DNA of 64,000 nt from Trametes villosa (GCA_002964805.2 PUDQ02000001.1:8580001-8644000); one strand, 5' to 3'. Numbered from the stretch's first letter, positions 10,824 to 22,824 are shown. Notes: generated from the letters alone by a model not told the origin. Numbers and translations are program-made.

Positions 10824-12185
10824 TCAGCCTGAACCCCACGCCCTCAAAACGGCGATGATCTGAGGGTCAAAGGGTGCAATGAGCAACGGCAGTGCGAAAA
10901 ACGCATTGCGAGAGGCGACTCACGCATGCCTTGAACTCGAACCAGCAAGTCGCGAGCAACGACTCTTCGCGCGGGCGCAGCCGCCAGTACCGCCAGACCC
11001 GGGGTGTCTGCCGTCGCAAGGCTTTCCACGCCCGCAGGGCCTGTGGCGCATCCGGGCGCTGGTCAGGATCCCTGCTGACCATCCGCTCGATCATTGAAGG
11101 CGCTAGCATTGCTGCGTTCGTGTAGAGCTAAACGCGACTGGAAGTTAGTGCACGGCGAGTGCTACGGGGGTGCGAAGACACGCGCCTGGAGGAATTGCTG
11201 GCGGAAGAGGTTCCCGATGATGAAGATGTCGGTTTTGAACGGATCGTACGGAACGGTATCAGACAGTTCGGGGACTTCATTGTCCAGTCCTTGCGTCCCG
11301 AGTACGAGCCTAGGATGTTGATCCGGAGCGAACCGCGTCGAGATACCGAAGTCGATGAAGTAGTACTTCACGGGCACGTCTATCCGGCGCAGCACGGGGG
11401 CTTCCCCCGACAGGTCCGGAAGGGTGAGTTCGTTCATGGGATGGAACCCTTTGGGAAACATGGCTGCGGCGTCCATCATGATGTTCTTGTAGGCGCAGTC
11501 GCTGTTGGTGGGTATATTGCATTAGCGAGGTTTCCGTGTTCTTGCGGGAAGGGGCTCACCGGTGTGCAATACCGTGGTCATGCAAAAATACGAGGCCCTG
11601 GGTAAGCTCGTGAGCGGACGCCCGGGAGGCAAGACGATAGAACTTACCTCAAGGATCTGCTCGCCGCACTCCAGCATATCCTCGACGAGTTCGAACTCGG
11701 GGTAGTCGAGGTAACGCAAGTACGGCATCACGACAAAACACGTCTCGCGGTCAGAGGGGTCATATATAACATCGAGCAGAGGCACGCAGTGGTTGCGCGG
11801 GTCCTCGCGCATCTCCGGAGACGAGAGGTCCTGCAGCAACTTGAGCTCCAGCGAGTCGGGCTTGATTTTCTTGAGATACACCAGTTTACCGTCAGAGATG
11901 CGCGTCGCATCTATGACGTTCACTCTTGCCTGAGAGTTGTTAGTTCATACCGGTCCAGACACGATTGACAGTTCTCACGTGTAGCGAGAGCGCGTCTTCC
12001 GCATCCAGGATCGCAATGGGCGGTTTCCCCCGCCACGACCGCTGCCAGCCCGGCCGGTAGCGCGGGCGCAAGGCGTAGCCGTGGGCTTCGAAAAGTGGGC
12101 ATTTCTCCGCCCAGTATACCTCCACGTCTTGCAAGCGCTCAAATATCGTGTAGTCATCATCATGCCGCCGATTCGCCCTGTGCAT
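10824..12185 (-). CDS. Kinase-like protein PKL2 (subtype B)
   Basis: Six exons: 12185-11979, 11929-11648, 11597-11560, 11501-11186, 11127-10924, 10859-10824 (360 aa). N-terminal motif is YALRPRYRPGWQRSWRGKP; VAIK-type Lys in LVYLKKI; the catalytic loop is spliced as HR/DCAYKN; DFG in YFIDFGIST; EVPELSDTVPYDPFKTDIF follows. The intron after exon 4 (11128-11185) starts with GC (CAG/GCGCGT), where PKL9 has CAG/GTGCGT, so this is a GC-AG intron. Exon 1 ends LSLH and exon 2 starts ARVNVIDATR, a signature shared with PKL9 and with the fragment at 35.2 kb. The C-terminus (IIAVLRAWGSG) differs from the YAIYRSIF end of subtype A. Key catalytic residues are present. Confidence 0.85.
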
Positions 12186-12759
12186 GTTGTATGTGATGGT
12201 GGTTCAGGTGGCAGAGGAATGAAGACAAGAGAGTTAATACAGTCCTGCGACACACAACCTGAGTTTAACAGGAGCCTTGAACAAAAGGCCGTAGCGCCCA
12301 GTAGGTTCCACGCCTCCTAGATCGAGACTCTGAACAATAATGCTTACTGGTGCAATTGTGAACCCTAACGACCCCAATGGGTCCCTTCCGCATCGTATAC
12401 GACGATGGACACTGGCAGTGTCCTTGCAAAACTGCTTTTTAGGTATACGAAGCGAAGCGGGGATCTGATGTCTCATTACACGCCGCCCACTCATGATGGA
12501 CGCAACTGCGCGTACGTGCCGCTAGGGCTATGTCCCTGCATCCTCAGCTTCGATGGTATGCACGAATACTGCCCGGACTTACCAGATTACGGCATAATTT
12601 CAAATGTCGGATGTGGCGCCAGTAGGTCAAGTCGATTATATCCGTGGAAAGGAGTAGTACAGCGAGCATGTAACAGGGCCCTTCGAGAGACAACGGAGGA
12701 ATAGCCAGGATGCGAGAACACGACAGCAAAAGCACACAAGCGAGGTACAGGGTACATGA
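12186..12759. other. Spacer between PKL2 and PKL3
   Basis: 574 bp in which the PKL2 promoter and PKL3 3' UTR should lie. Both neighbours are on the minus strand. No S-family gene or S remnant was recognised here, in contrast to the spacers upstream of PKL1 and PKL3. Confidence 0.4.
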
Positions 12760-14088
12760 TCAAAAGATCGAGCGATAGATGGCGTAAAACTGTCCCAAGG
12801 AGTTCAGCAAGCACTCGATTAACGACTTGGATGCTCTTACCAGGGAGTACGTGTGCCGGAACAGTCTGCCCACCAAGAACGAGTCGCGCGGCTGCAGGCT
12901 CCAGTATCGGTACATAGTCGGCACACTCCTACGGATGGCGGTGAATTGTTTGTGCGCAGCCGCTGCACTCGGGCGACGCGTTGGATCCGTATGAACCATC
13001 TGCGTGACGAGCGGGTCTAACATCGACAAGTTGGAGAACTTCTGCTTAGGGGCGTTAGTAACGCGGCTACTGTAAGGAGGAGCGTAGGGTACTTCGCAAA
13101 GCTCTCGGCGTATGATGTTGCCGATGAGAAACACGTCCAGTTGAAAGGGGTCGTACGGCACGCTGTCCGACAGCTCTGGCGGCTCCTGGTCGAGGCCCTC
13201 AGTGCCTAAAACCAACCTCGAATCGTCCGACGTGAACCTCGTCGAGATGCCGAAGTCGATGTACAAGTATTTGATGGGAACGTTCGAGCGGGGGGACACT
13301 GGCGCAGTCCCCAGAGCGTCTGGGAGAGCCGCCTGTATGATGGGGTGGAACCCTCTGGGGAACATCGCCGACGCGTCCATCATGACGTTCTTGTATGCAC
13401 AGTCCCTGGGAAGCAATAAGAAGGCGTTTGACGCGTATTTCGCGAGAACCTACCTGTGTGCAATACCCTGATCGTGGATAAAGACCAGGCCCTGTGTGCG
13501 CGCCGTCAGTTAGTGGCATTTATTTGTGAACACGGGTCCGCAAACCTCAAGCATTTGGTCGATACAATCCAGCACGTCTTCAACCCTTTCCATCGCCGGT
13601 GAGTCGATATACCTTAAGAAAGGCATAACCATTATCGATATAGAAGGCTGGTGTGGGTCTTGCAGTACGTCTAGTAGAGGAACGCAGTGGTTTCGGGGGT
13701 CCTGACGTAGCTCGTCGGTGTTGAGGTAGGACAGAATTTGCAGCTCTTGGGAGTCCGACGCGACGCGTTTCAGGTACACAAGAGTACCATCGGATGTACG
13801 CGTCGCATCCATCACATGTCTCCTGAACTTGAATCCACGCGTTTTCAGCTGGACGCGCTCGAAGAGCATCGTATGAATGCTTACGGGTAGTGAGTACCCA
13901 TCCTCGGCAGTAAAGGCGGCACCGTATGGCTTGCCCCGCCAAGATGGAATCCAATCTGGCCTGTATCGGGGACGCAGCAAATATCCATGGGTTTCGAGAA
14001 AGCGTTGGCGATCTCTCCAGTACAGCTCTTCGTTCGTGAGCTTGGCAAGGGAGTCATTCGCGTCAGGCGGGTTCTCGGGAGCAGCCAT
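12760..14088 (-). CDS. Kinase-like protein PKL3 (subtype A, reference copy)
   Basis: Six exons: 14088-13885, 13827-13546, 13491-13454, 13405-13093, 13044-12841, 12789-12760 (356 aa). Approximate residues: conserved N-terminal segment (YWRDRQRFLETHGYLLRPRY) 23-42; VAIK-type Lys88 in TLVYLKRV; alpha-C Glu96; H174-R175-D176 and Asn181 in the loop HRDCAYKN; DFG at 225-227; EPPELSDSVPYDPFQLDVFLIG covering the APE-like and alpha-F regions; RRP near the C-lobe end. Between Asn181 and Asp225 lie 43 residues, about 30 more than in typical kinases, including MFPRGFHP. No GxGxxG loop precedes Lys88. The protein ends YAIYRSIF. It is head-to-head with S2. The family is Agaricomycete-typical; substrate unknown. 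Confidence 0.9.
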
Positions 14089-14951
14089 AGCGAAGAGCGA
14101 GTTTGGCGGGTGGGAGAGTCACCGAGGGGTCGCGCGGCGGTCTCTCAGCGATGTAGGAAAGAGAGCGAGAGAGAGGATGGAAAGGAGCAGCCCGCGCGCT
14201 GCGAGCGGACAAGTATCGCGGCATGTGGCAGAGTGTAACAACAATAGCAGGCAGGCGAGACGCTCGTTATCATTCAAGCTCCGCCCTGAATCCTTCCATA
14301 TCTGGCATTACAGTACACCGGCGCCCACAGGCGCTCATATCCTTGGCCTTTTCCACTACCAAAACCGTCAGTCGTTCACGGCTGTCCGATATACAGCATC
14401 AGAAATCAGCCCCTCTCGCGTTTGTTTTATCTTCGGACCTTGTCCTTTGTATTCTTGCCTGAACGGCCGTAGCAACGCCGCTTCTCAGCTCAAGAACAAG
14501 GTGTCATGAAGTGTACTACGCGGTCGGGAACTGTGTGTCCATGATGGGAGTGACCTGGCGTACAACGGTCCTAGTCTGGTACGTATCTCACGGCAGAATG
14601 AGAATGCGTTGCTGCCCGATGCGCTCACTTGACGTGCAGCGTGCACAGGTCATCCGCTCGCTTGTAGCGGCAGGGGAGTAAGTACCGGACCACGGTAGAG
14701 AGCGCTATATAGCAGCCATACCCTCGCCAGCGCAGCTCTATCGACTCCACCTTCACCGTCCCTTCTACTCTCTTCCTTTTGCGAACCCGAACCGGCTGGG
14801 CCGCTTTACTCTCAACCTCTTCTTATCAATACCAGCGAGTCGTCGCAATCTTATACTACTTCCTCTCTGTTGTCGAAGTAAGTTCAATTCTTGAGTACCG
14901 CCCTCCGCGGGCGACCCATAACACTGATTTTTTTTTCCAGACGCCAACCCG
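14089..14951. promoter_or_regulatory. Bidirectional intergenic region between PKL3 and S2
   Basis: 863 bp between divergent start codons. A TATATAG box lies at 14706-14712 on the S2 side. A 5'-UTR intron spans 14878-14940 (GTAAGT donor; acceptor preceded by a run of T), leaving 11 bases before the S2 ATG. The layout parallels the S1 and S3 promoters. Confidence 0.65.
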
Positions 14952-15902
14952 ATGTCTTTGCCGTGGGATAGCGTCGAACACGTCGCTACTCTGCTAGGGT
15001 ACTCGAAAAATATCGTGGAGCTTGCGGTCGCGGGAGGCACTGTTGTTGCAAGCGGCTCCTTCACGCTCAAGTGCATGAAGTATTACACTGATCACGAGAG
15101 CCCCCTGGCGAAGACCATGGAGCATTGGCGCACCATCCTCGAATCACTCACCGACCAGCAGAAGGCGAAGCTCGAGGCAGTCCGCCCCGGTGTAGTAGCC
15201 GATATGCAAGAAAACCTTGTCATGTACGTCCTCCGAAGCCAACCTTCCGCAGTACGCGCCCTGAGTTGCGCTGCACTAGTCTACAGCAACGGCTCTCGTT
15301 CCTCTCCCTGGCGCTCAAGCGGGACACCTACTTTGGCATTGTCCTACCACGGACCGAGATGTCGCGACGTGTAAGGGACGTGAAAGCGATGTTTGACACT
15401 ATGGACAAGGACTTTACTGTGAGCCGTCTCTCGTCGTGTCACGGCCTCGTACGTTGGCGACTGATACGGTCATCCTGGATTAGCGCACAACTCGGACGCT
15501 CTGGGCAGATGACCCCGTCGACCTCATTCTTACTGCTGACGATGCGGTTTCGCATCCGGTCGATGTCGATATAGGGAACCTAGGCGATCCTGGTAGGACT
15601 TCCTGAAGTACCTCGGTTCACACAGCTCGCTCACACCGGCGCAGGACACGCTGACGATTCACATGGCACGATTGCTCGGTCTCAACAGCATCTAGAAGAA
15701 AGCGCCCTTGGGATACCACTACCCCGCGTTCCTGAAGACGTCCATGCGGCCTATCGGTCCGCAGTCACCATCACTGCCGGTACGTCCCGAAGAGCGTAGG
15801 TATTATACTACTCCTTCTTACTCTCGCCCCCTAGCCTTGTTGCCAGCCCTCCTACCTCACAGACGTCGTGGCGCAGGTCATCGCAACGCGCACCCCGTCT
15901 GA
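14952..15902 (+). CDS. S-family protein S2
   Basis: Exons 14952-15223, 15280-15418, 15484-15592, 15645-15779, 15835-15902 (240 aa). It starts MSLPWDSVEHVATLLGYSKN. A hydrophobic segment lies at about residues 21-39 (IVELAVAGGTVVASGSFTL). A helical block follows with EHWRTILESLTDQQKAKLEA and RPGV, closely matching S3 (EKWNTILGTLTEEQKATLER, RPGV). A second helical stretch (VKAMFDTMDKDFT) ends exactly at an intron, as in S3. The C-terminal part contains PLPRVPEDVHAAYRSAV, matching PRPQVPREVLVAYRAAV of S3, then a basic tail. Exons 1, 2 and 5 are 272, 139 and 68 nt, identical to S3. Localisation and function are unknown; membrane association is an inference from the hydrophobic segment. Confidence 0.85.
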
Positions 15903-16672
15903 CTAGTACCACTACACTGTCCCTACGTCGTATATGTATGTACTGATGACTTATGCGTTGTAGCGAGTACTATCATTCTCCTCGATCAGGTGCGCCGAGC
16001 TGCCATGTTCCTGTACGACTACTGCGGACCGCCACTATACTGCAACTCGCCGACGCCGCGCACCAGCAGGTTGGCGAGGGACGTACGAGCCCGTACGGCA
16101 GGTATTGTTCTCAGGTGCTCTGGGCTGAATAAATCAGGCTGTCAAACAGCCCTAGCACGCCTCCCCACAACTACCGGAGTGCGTCGTTGCGTACGTACCA
16201 CGACCAGTACGCGATGCAAATGCATATCAGCCACCCTACCCGATTCTCGATCCACTTCGCCACACCGGCGCTGCGCATCGAGCAGCCATGGCAACGCCCT
16301 TTGTTCTCCAAGTGAATGGCACTGCAGCGCTATATGGGCCTTCCGCACCCACGTCACGCCGTACCTCGCTTCCGCTGGCCATCGCAGCCGGGCTCCTCGT
16401 GCAGACGTCACTGCTCTCCGCCGCTCAAGGCGCGAGTTTCGGGGATAAGACGACGAGAGGCTTCACGGAAACCGTGAACCATCGGTCGGGCGAAGCCGAG
16501 CGACGGCCCGTCCTTGGCCCGTTGGTATTGACCTATCTCCCTGCACAAAGTCGGAAGCGCTTGAGTAAGATCCCTCCCTGCGAAGGTTTGTGCGAGAGAA
16601 AACATAGGATACAACGACAACCCGCCAAGCAGGTAGTGATAGTACAGATTCCTGGTAGTCCAACATGAGCAT
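15903..16672. other. Spacer between S2 and PKL4, unassigned open frames
   Basis: 770 bp between convergent genes. Overlapping open frames occur (for example 15990-16448 and 16288-16668 on plus), but none has a recognisable domain or a consistent splice model. One stretch near 16170-16300 reads HDQYAMQMHISHPTRFSIHF before a stop and could be decayed coding DNA. Confidence 0.35.
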
Positions 16673-18076
16673 TCAGAAAATCGATCGATAGATAGCGTAG
16701 AACTGCGCCGAAGAGACAGTCAGCTCACATATTCACATATACACCTTGAACGCGGAACGGATGCACTCACCACAGAGTATGCGTGTCGGAAGACCCAACC
16801 CAGCAGAAAGGAGTCGCGCGGCTGCAAGCTCCAGTAGCCGTACACAGTCGGCACGCTCCTACGGATAGCCTTGAACTGCTGGTGCGCGTGGGTGGCACTC
16901 GGACGACGTGCTGGATCCGGATGCACCATCTGGTTCATCAGGGGCTCCAACATCGACAGGTTGGAGAACTTCTGCTTGTCGGCCCGTGTTTGTAAGTAGT
17001 TCGTGGCCTGGGCAGATGATAGTACGCACCTCGAAAAATCGTCGACGCATCAGGTTTCCGATGAGGAAGACGTCTAGCTTGAAGGGATCGTAGGGGACGC
17101 TATCCGACAATTCGGGCGGATCCCAGTCAAGACCGCGGTCGCCTACGACAAGTCTGGCAGACGAATCGGGCGCGAAGCGCGACGATATTCCGAAGTCGAT
17201 GAAGTAGTAATTAACGGGGCTAGAAGCGCGAGATCTCATGGGTGCCCTGCCTGAGATGTCTGGGAGCGATCGATGTAGAACTGGGTGGAAGCCCTGCGGG
17301 AATAGCGCGGATGCGTCCATCATGACGTTCTTGTACGCGCAATCTCTGTAAAGTATCAGCGAGGTAATACAGACAACGCCGATTGAACGACATTACCTGT
17401 GTGCAACACCGTGGTCGTGAATGAAGACAAGGCCCTGCGCATTCGTCGTAAGCTATCTCGCGGCAGAAGATGCTAGGATAAGACTCTTCCTACCTCGAGT
17501 ACGTGTTCAAAGCACTCCAGGACGTCTTCGATCCGCTTCATGGGTGGAGAGTCGATATACCTCAAGAATGGCATGACCATGAACGTTATGTCGGGATCGA
17601 GGAGGTCGCGCAGCACCTCCAGAAGAGGAACGCAATGGTTACGAGGGTCCTGCCGGAGTTCATCCGAGTTCAAGTATGAGAGGATCTGTAGTTCCTGTGA
17701 ATCGAATTGAACTCTCTTGATGTAGACCAGAGCTCCGTCTGATATACGTCTCGCGTCCATGACACCCGACCTGAGCTTGTGAACGACACGCATTAATTTT
17801 AAGCAGGAACTAATGCTTGGGATTGCTCACCGGCAAAGAGAAAGAATCCTCAGCATAGAGGGCAGCTTCAGGAGGCTTTCCCTTCCAGGAGGGCGTCCAG
17901 CCTGGATGATATCGGGGGCGTAGGAGGTATCCATGTGCTTCGAGAAACGCTTGACGATCTCTCCAATACATTTCATCGTCCGTGAGCTCTGCAAACGAAT
18001 CAGGACCTTCATACGGTGCACCGTGCTGCCAGTGGGCCTTCGAGTCAGCCTCGGATGTTTCCCCCGCCGGCATCAT
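16673..18076 (-). CDS. Kinase-like protein PKL4 (subtype A)
   Basis: Six exons: 18076-17831, 17775-17494, 17434-17397, 17345-17030, 16974-16771, 16702-16673 (371 aa). The start MMPAGETSEAD is chosen because the frame upstream is hydrophobic, promoter-like sequence; an upstream in-frame ATG at 18202 cannot be excluded. It has the N-terminal motif YLLRPRYHPGWTPSWKGKP, VAIK-type Lys in LVYIKRV, Glu in DSQELQIL, HR/DCAYKN split by the 17346-17396 intron, YFIDFGISSRF and PPELSDSVPYDPFKLDVF. It ends FYAIYRSIF. It shares the KLDVFLIGNLMRRRFFE region almost unchanged with PKL8. It stands alone on its upstream side; repeat R2 lies 0.6 kb upstream. Confidence 0.88.
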
Positions 18077-18659
18077 GTGCCAAACGTTGTAGTGCAAATG
18101 GAGAGAAGTGAGCACGCGCGACAGGTATAGGCCGACTCGTGAGCACTGCGTAGCTAGGGTCAGGCTTAGAAGAGAGGTGAATAGGGAGCCCTCGATTTGC
18201 AACTGGCAGAACTATATGTAGTGGATTGGAAAACAAAAGAGTGAGACTCGGGATCGACAGAAACTCCGCTACTGTCAGTGGCGGCAGCGCGCGGGGCGGC
18301 CCGGCCGGACGCGAAGACGACAATTGCAATGAAGCGCCCGTACAATTCGTAGCAGGCCTCATGATCCATCTGTCTCGCCGTTCATCCGCCCCCCTGCAAC
18401 GGCGAACACCGTACGTCGGCTAAGGGTTTCCCTCTCTGCATGGTTGTTTGGGTATAGCACTGGGGCAGCGTTATCACATACAGAGGGTGAGAAGTTGCGG
18501 TGTTTACTGTGCAACCTAAGCGCGTCACCGAGGCCCATCTGGAACATCGTCTCACTGTACCCACCAGCCCCAGCTATCTTGTTTCCCCTGCCGGATTCGC
18601 CCATTGTAGATCGCACGTGGACTATCCTGGACAAGCTCTCGAGGGCAAGTGTGGACGAC
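18077..18659. other. Upstream region of PKL4
   Basis: 583 bp containing the presumed PKL4 promoter, with ACTATATGTAG at about 18211-18221. No S-family gene is present. Confidence 0.4.
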
Positions 18660-19478
18660 AGAAAGCGCATTTTGGTTTCCCCGCTCGCGCACTGCCCCCG
18701 ACGGGGACCGAGCGCGAGCGGGTACTTATCCCGAGGACCACGTAAAGGTATGCGCCAGGACCGAAGTCCCTCCCTCGAGTGAAAGAACTTGAACACTCAC
18801 CTTGATTCAACCCCCGCGCCAAGTCTTGAACCCCGTTTCTTGACTCTTCAGGCCCCAACACGCTGCTGTCTGCAAACCGCCCGCCGCCTGCAGTCAGCGG
18901 GCGCGCAGACAGCGACCTACCTTGGGGCCGCCCGGAGCTTGAGGAACGCCGTCATCTTGAAGCAGCCATCCCCTTCGGTAGACTCGCAAACGACGCGGCG
19001 TCATCTTGAAGCGCACCCCCGCCAGTCGGTGGGCGCGCCGACAGCCTTCTTGAGGACGCCGCCGTCTTGAAGCCGCCATCCCCTTCGGTAGACGCGCAAG
19101 CGAACGTGGCGTCGTCTTGAAGCGGCCCCCGCCAGTCGGTCGGCGCGCAGACGGCGAGTCTTGAGGCGAGCTTGACCGGGCGAGGCCTAAGGGAACCTAG
19201 ACAAAGGTCAGTTGTGCGAGCTTGAGGCGGGCTTGAAGCGTGCTTGAGGCGAGACGAGCGGACCTAGGAGATGACCTAGGAGAAGAGTGAGTGGGGGGAA
19301 AGTATGCTCGAGCCTGGTACTTGACCAGGGGAGGCGGGAGGCTGGGCGGTTGACAGCTTCTCCAGCCTCCGATCGATCTACGGCGAACTCGCCACAGGCC
19401 GCTGGACTGTGATAGTTTAGAAGCCCAAGAAGCGATCGACCAGTCGGAATCGCAAGCGGGCTCCCATTCGCTCGTTCG
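18660..19478 (+). repeat. Composite dispersed repeat, copy R2
   Basis: 5' module AAAGCGCATTTTGGTTTCCC...GGGTACTTATCCCGAGGACC. The central part has two ~110-bp GC-rich units, each containing CCATCCCCTTCGGTAGAC (about 18966 and 19076) and CCCGCCAGTCGGT. A short GCTTGAGGCGAG-type stretch follows, then the 3' module (TTGACAGCTTCTCCAGCCTC; GGGCTCCCATTCGCTCGTT). Open frames on its minus strand are by-products of the GC-rich units. Confidence 0.9.
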
Positions 19479-19610
19479 TACACGCTGAAGTTGGATTCCA
19501 GCGTCGGCGGGACCCGACATGGGCATGGACGATGATGTCCGTGTTATGACGAGCTAGATGATGGTGGGCAAAGATATTGTACTTTTGCAATGACACGGGA
19601 GTGTTGGGAG

Positions 19611-22600
19611 CTAATGTCCCCTCTTCCTCTTCGGCCCCTTGTCTTCCTTGGGAGCGGCACGGATCGCGCCCAAGACGTCCTTGAGATCCTTGTCCTCTCC
19701 GCCATCGGCCTCCTCTCTCTCTTTCCGCTTCTTGCTCTTACCCTTCCCCTTCGTCCCGTCGTCCTTGGCATCACGGTCGCGGTGTTTTTTCGACTTGCTC
19801 TCGACACCTTCCACAGCGCCGCTCTCCGCGGCGGCGGCAGCGCTGGCCAGCTCGGCTTTCTTCGTCTTCTTGCCGAGTGTCGTGTCGAAAAGGGCGTCGA
19901 TCTCGTCCTGAGGCTTCGCCTTGTCCTTGCCCTTGCTTTTATGAGACTTCTTCGGCGAAGGCTCGTGGTCGTCCGCGACAGTTGGCACGGCCTTCACGGT
20001 TAGTGCTTGTGAGGGAGGGACAGCGGCTGCGGTGGGTTTGGTGGTGGACTGTATGCTCTTCCACTGCTCGGGGTCGCGCCGTAGGATGTGCAGCGCCAGG
20101 GGGCGCATAAAGAATTTGCCGAACGCTGATCCTGCGAGGGCGTGTTCTTGCGGCATGACAGACCGCGCAATTTTCTCCTACGAGGCGTGCCAGGTCAGCG
20201 AATGAGCACAGAGACAGGGGGCGTTGTAAACCCTGAGATCATGGGTGAGGGGAAAATACGTACCTTGAGGTAGGGGTCAGCGAACGCCCAACACCGCTCC
20301 CCGACGCGGCTGCCGATCCGATCGTCGACGAGAACGTGATAGTGACCGATGAAGGACATCACAAACTTCCGCTTGTCCTTGTGAGGCACGGTCGGTGACT
20401 CGAGCACCGCGTCGAGCACGCGCGAGCTGGTGACATGATGGGCCATCTGTATAACCTCATCCACGCCAATGGCCTGTAGGCTTCGCGGGGACGAGATGAG
20501 CGTACTAGGACAACACCTAGGTGACATTGCGACAGTACCTGTCCAGAACAACGTTCACGTGGGGCGCCGGGAGCCGGAGGATGGATTGGAGTAGAACGGC
20601 GCCCTGTGTTGTGGGCTCCAGCGGGTCGTCGGTCTTCCGACGCTTGTGCCGGGGCTCGTCTACAGTCTGCTCCGCCGTAGATTTGCTCGTTGCCTCGACC
20701 GCGCGCTGATATTCCTGTGGACCCGTCAGCAACGTAGTAAAACCGGTTTGAGGCGTACCGCCCGAACTCACAGCCAGAGACTTCAGCCTAAGGACGCAGG
20801 GGACAAAGTACTTCCTGCCCTCCTCCGAGTCGAGGTCGAACGCAGTTGCAACAAGCTGTACACATATGTTAGCTGGCGTAGAGCGAGATAGCAGGCAGAC
20901 TTGCCTGTAAGACGCTCTCTGCAGAATCTTGAAGTGTCGTCGAGCGGTCGACCAGTGCTCGCAGAACGCCCGTCCGGCCATTCTCTGATGATAACGTTTG
21001 AGAGCTTGGTCGTGGTTCCTCGTGAAGATGACACCCACTGACGATCTTCCCCGCGACTCCCTGAAGCTCCTGCACCGCGGCTTCGAGCTGTTCCGCGTTG
21101 ACACGCTCGAAGGCCTTCGCGACGACGAAGTTCGCTACAGGGTGAACGGCCAGACGTGCCAATTTCCCTACAAAGTACGTCCGCCATAAAGAGTCGAAAA
21201 CGCGCTCCGGGGAGCGGCGGACCAGGGTTTCGAGAAGATGGGAGGCTGTCGGGTCACGCAGCAGCGTCATGAGATATTCTGACTCCGGCGCGGTCTCGTC
21301 GGGGTCTGTGTCTGTAATGTGTACTTCAGTGAGAGGTAGGTGGATGAGAATATGGTCATTCTACTCACGAATCAGAGTAACGAGCCCTACGAGAACATGG
21401 TCCATGATTGACCCGGGAGCATCCGCCTTCCCGTACGCAGCCTCAAGCTCTAATATCATCTATGCATACACAAGTTAGCGCGATCGAAGGTGGGATTGCC
21501 ATGCACTGTACCTGTAGGACGGGGCTGGCGACCTGGTTGGCGGCCAATGCCCGGACTTCGTTCTCGCCGAGCTGCTCGCGCAGAGCGGACACGAAACGCA
21601 AAGCCGCTTTGCGGAACTCCTTCGGCGAACTCCTCGCCGGCTGTTGTTCCTGAGCCCCGCCCTCTACGAAGACAGACTTCATAGAGCCTTGCCGCGCTTT
21701 GTACGCCGCACTCTTTTTCGAGCGAAGTGCAGCACTCGCAGCTCGGCCCGAGCCGTTGGCATGGTCTGTAGCACCCAATACGTCGGGTGCCAAGAGCAAT
21801 AGCAAGGCGCGGATGACGTGAGACGCGAACGAGTCCAAGATGAGAGACGAGAGAGAAGGAAGGAGTTCCTATCCAAAGGTGAGTTGAAGCCGGAATGATG
21901 TACCGCCTGGAGCCAACATACCTCGCACGCATCCAGGGTCAACTGGGTCATTGTACGCAGTTCGCCTTCTTCCTCGCTGGACTCTGGGAGAGGAGGGAAG
22001 ATGCCGCGAGTCTACACCTCGCGTTGAGTGTGCTGGCGCCGTGCGTGGGCGAAGGGACGCACCTCCCGAGAAACGGTGTCAGCAGCCACCGTCAGCAGAG
22101 TCTGGCACACATGTGAAGCAAAGCGGTGTCTGCTGAGCTGCTCGAAGCTGGCATCCTGACATCAGTGAGACGCGCAAAAGCGGCTTAGGGTGTTGGCTAC
22201 TCACGAGCCGGCGAGTTTGTCCATGAATACGCGCCGGACGAAGTCGTCCATGGAATGGATCATTCGTTCTAGGATTGTTGAGCAGTCTGGGTCCGTCGCA
22301 AGCTGCTTTTCCTTCTCAGCCATCTCAGTGAGGGCCGCTACGAAGAACAGTCGTCTGTCTGCGGAGGATGGATGAATAGCGAATGTCGGTATATGCAAAA
22401 GAGGGCGTACCTTCATTGGGGTCGACATCCGCATCCTCCTCCACTTCAGGCCTCGTCTCCTGCCATTCGCGTATTTGCACGTCGACCGTCCGAAAGTACG
22501 CCTTCACCTCGGCGTCGACATAGCCAAACGGAGCATTCGGGTCGATCGCATTCTCCTCGCGCGCTGGGACAATCCAAGACGGCCCGGCTTCGGTGCTCTC

Positions 22601-22699
22601 CTGCTCCTCGGGATACGGTGCAGCGTTCTGGTCGACATCAGCAACTGCCTCTGCCGTCTTCTTATGTTTCTTGCCTCTCTTCCTGTTCTCCCTCGGCAT
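19611..22699 (-). CDS. NOP9: Nucleolar protein 9 (Pumilio-repeat rRNA-processing factor)
   Basis: Twelve exons: 22699-22411, 22358-22205, 22147-22063, 22011-21922, 21868-21512, 21459-21369, 21311-21039, 20984-20905, 20855-20772, 20714-20539, 20480-20264, 20177-19611 (2463 nt, 820 aa). Nop9 binds 18S pre-rRNA (ITS1/20S) with Puf-type repeats and is needed for 40S subunit biogenesis. The N-terminus [14 protein letters not shown] is typical. Puf-like repeats include [53 protein letters not shown] and [15 protein letters not shown]. The C-terminus is long and Lys-rich, ending GPKRKRGH, a likely nucleolar signal. The intron 20856-20904 is GC-AG (CAG/GCAAGT). The gene is divergent from NCS6 with 125 bp between starts. 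Exon frames agree throughout. Confidence 0.95.
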
Positions 22700-22824
22700 G
22701 GTGGTTGCACTGAAGCACGGGGCGGTCAAGAGGTGGTGGCTGAGGATGAAGAGGGCGAGTATGGGCGCTTCCTGCTACAATTTCGTTAGACGCGCGCCGC
22801 GAAACTCTGACCCGGACGTCGATC
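22700..22824. promoter_or_regulatory. Compact divergent promoter, NOP9/NCS6
   Basis: Only 125 bp separate the two start codons. Both products act in translation (rRNA and tRNA maturation), so a shared bidirectional promoter is likely. No TATA box was seen. Confidence 0.6.

Noticed and set aside
18894..19079. Open frames recurring in repeats R2-R5 (MAASRRRRPQEGC type)
   Set aside because: They recur only because the 110-bp GC-rich unit repeats; frames are broken between units and copies, and there is no start or context for a gene.
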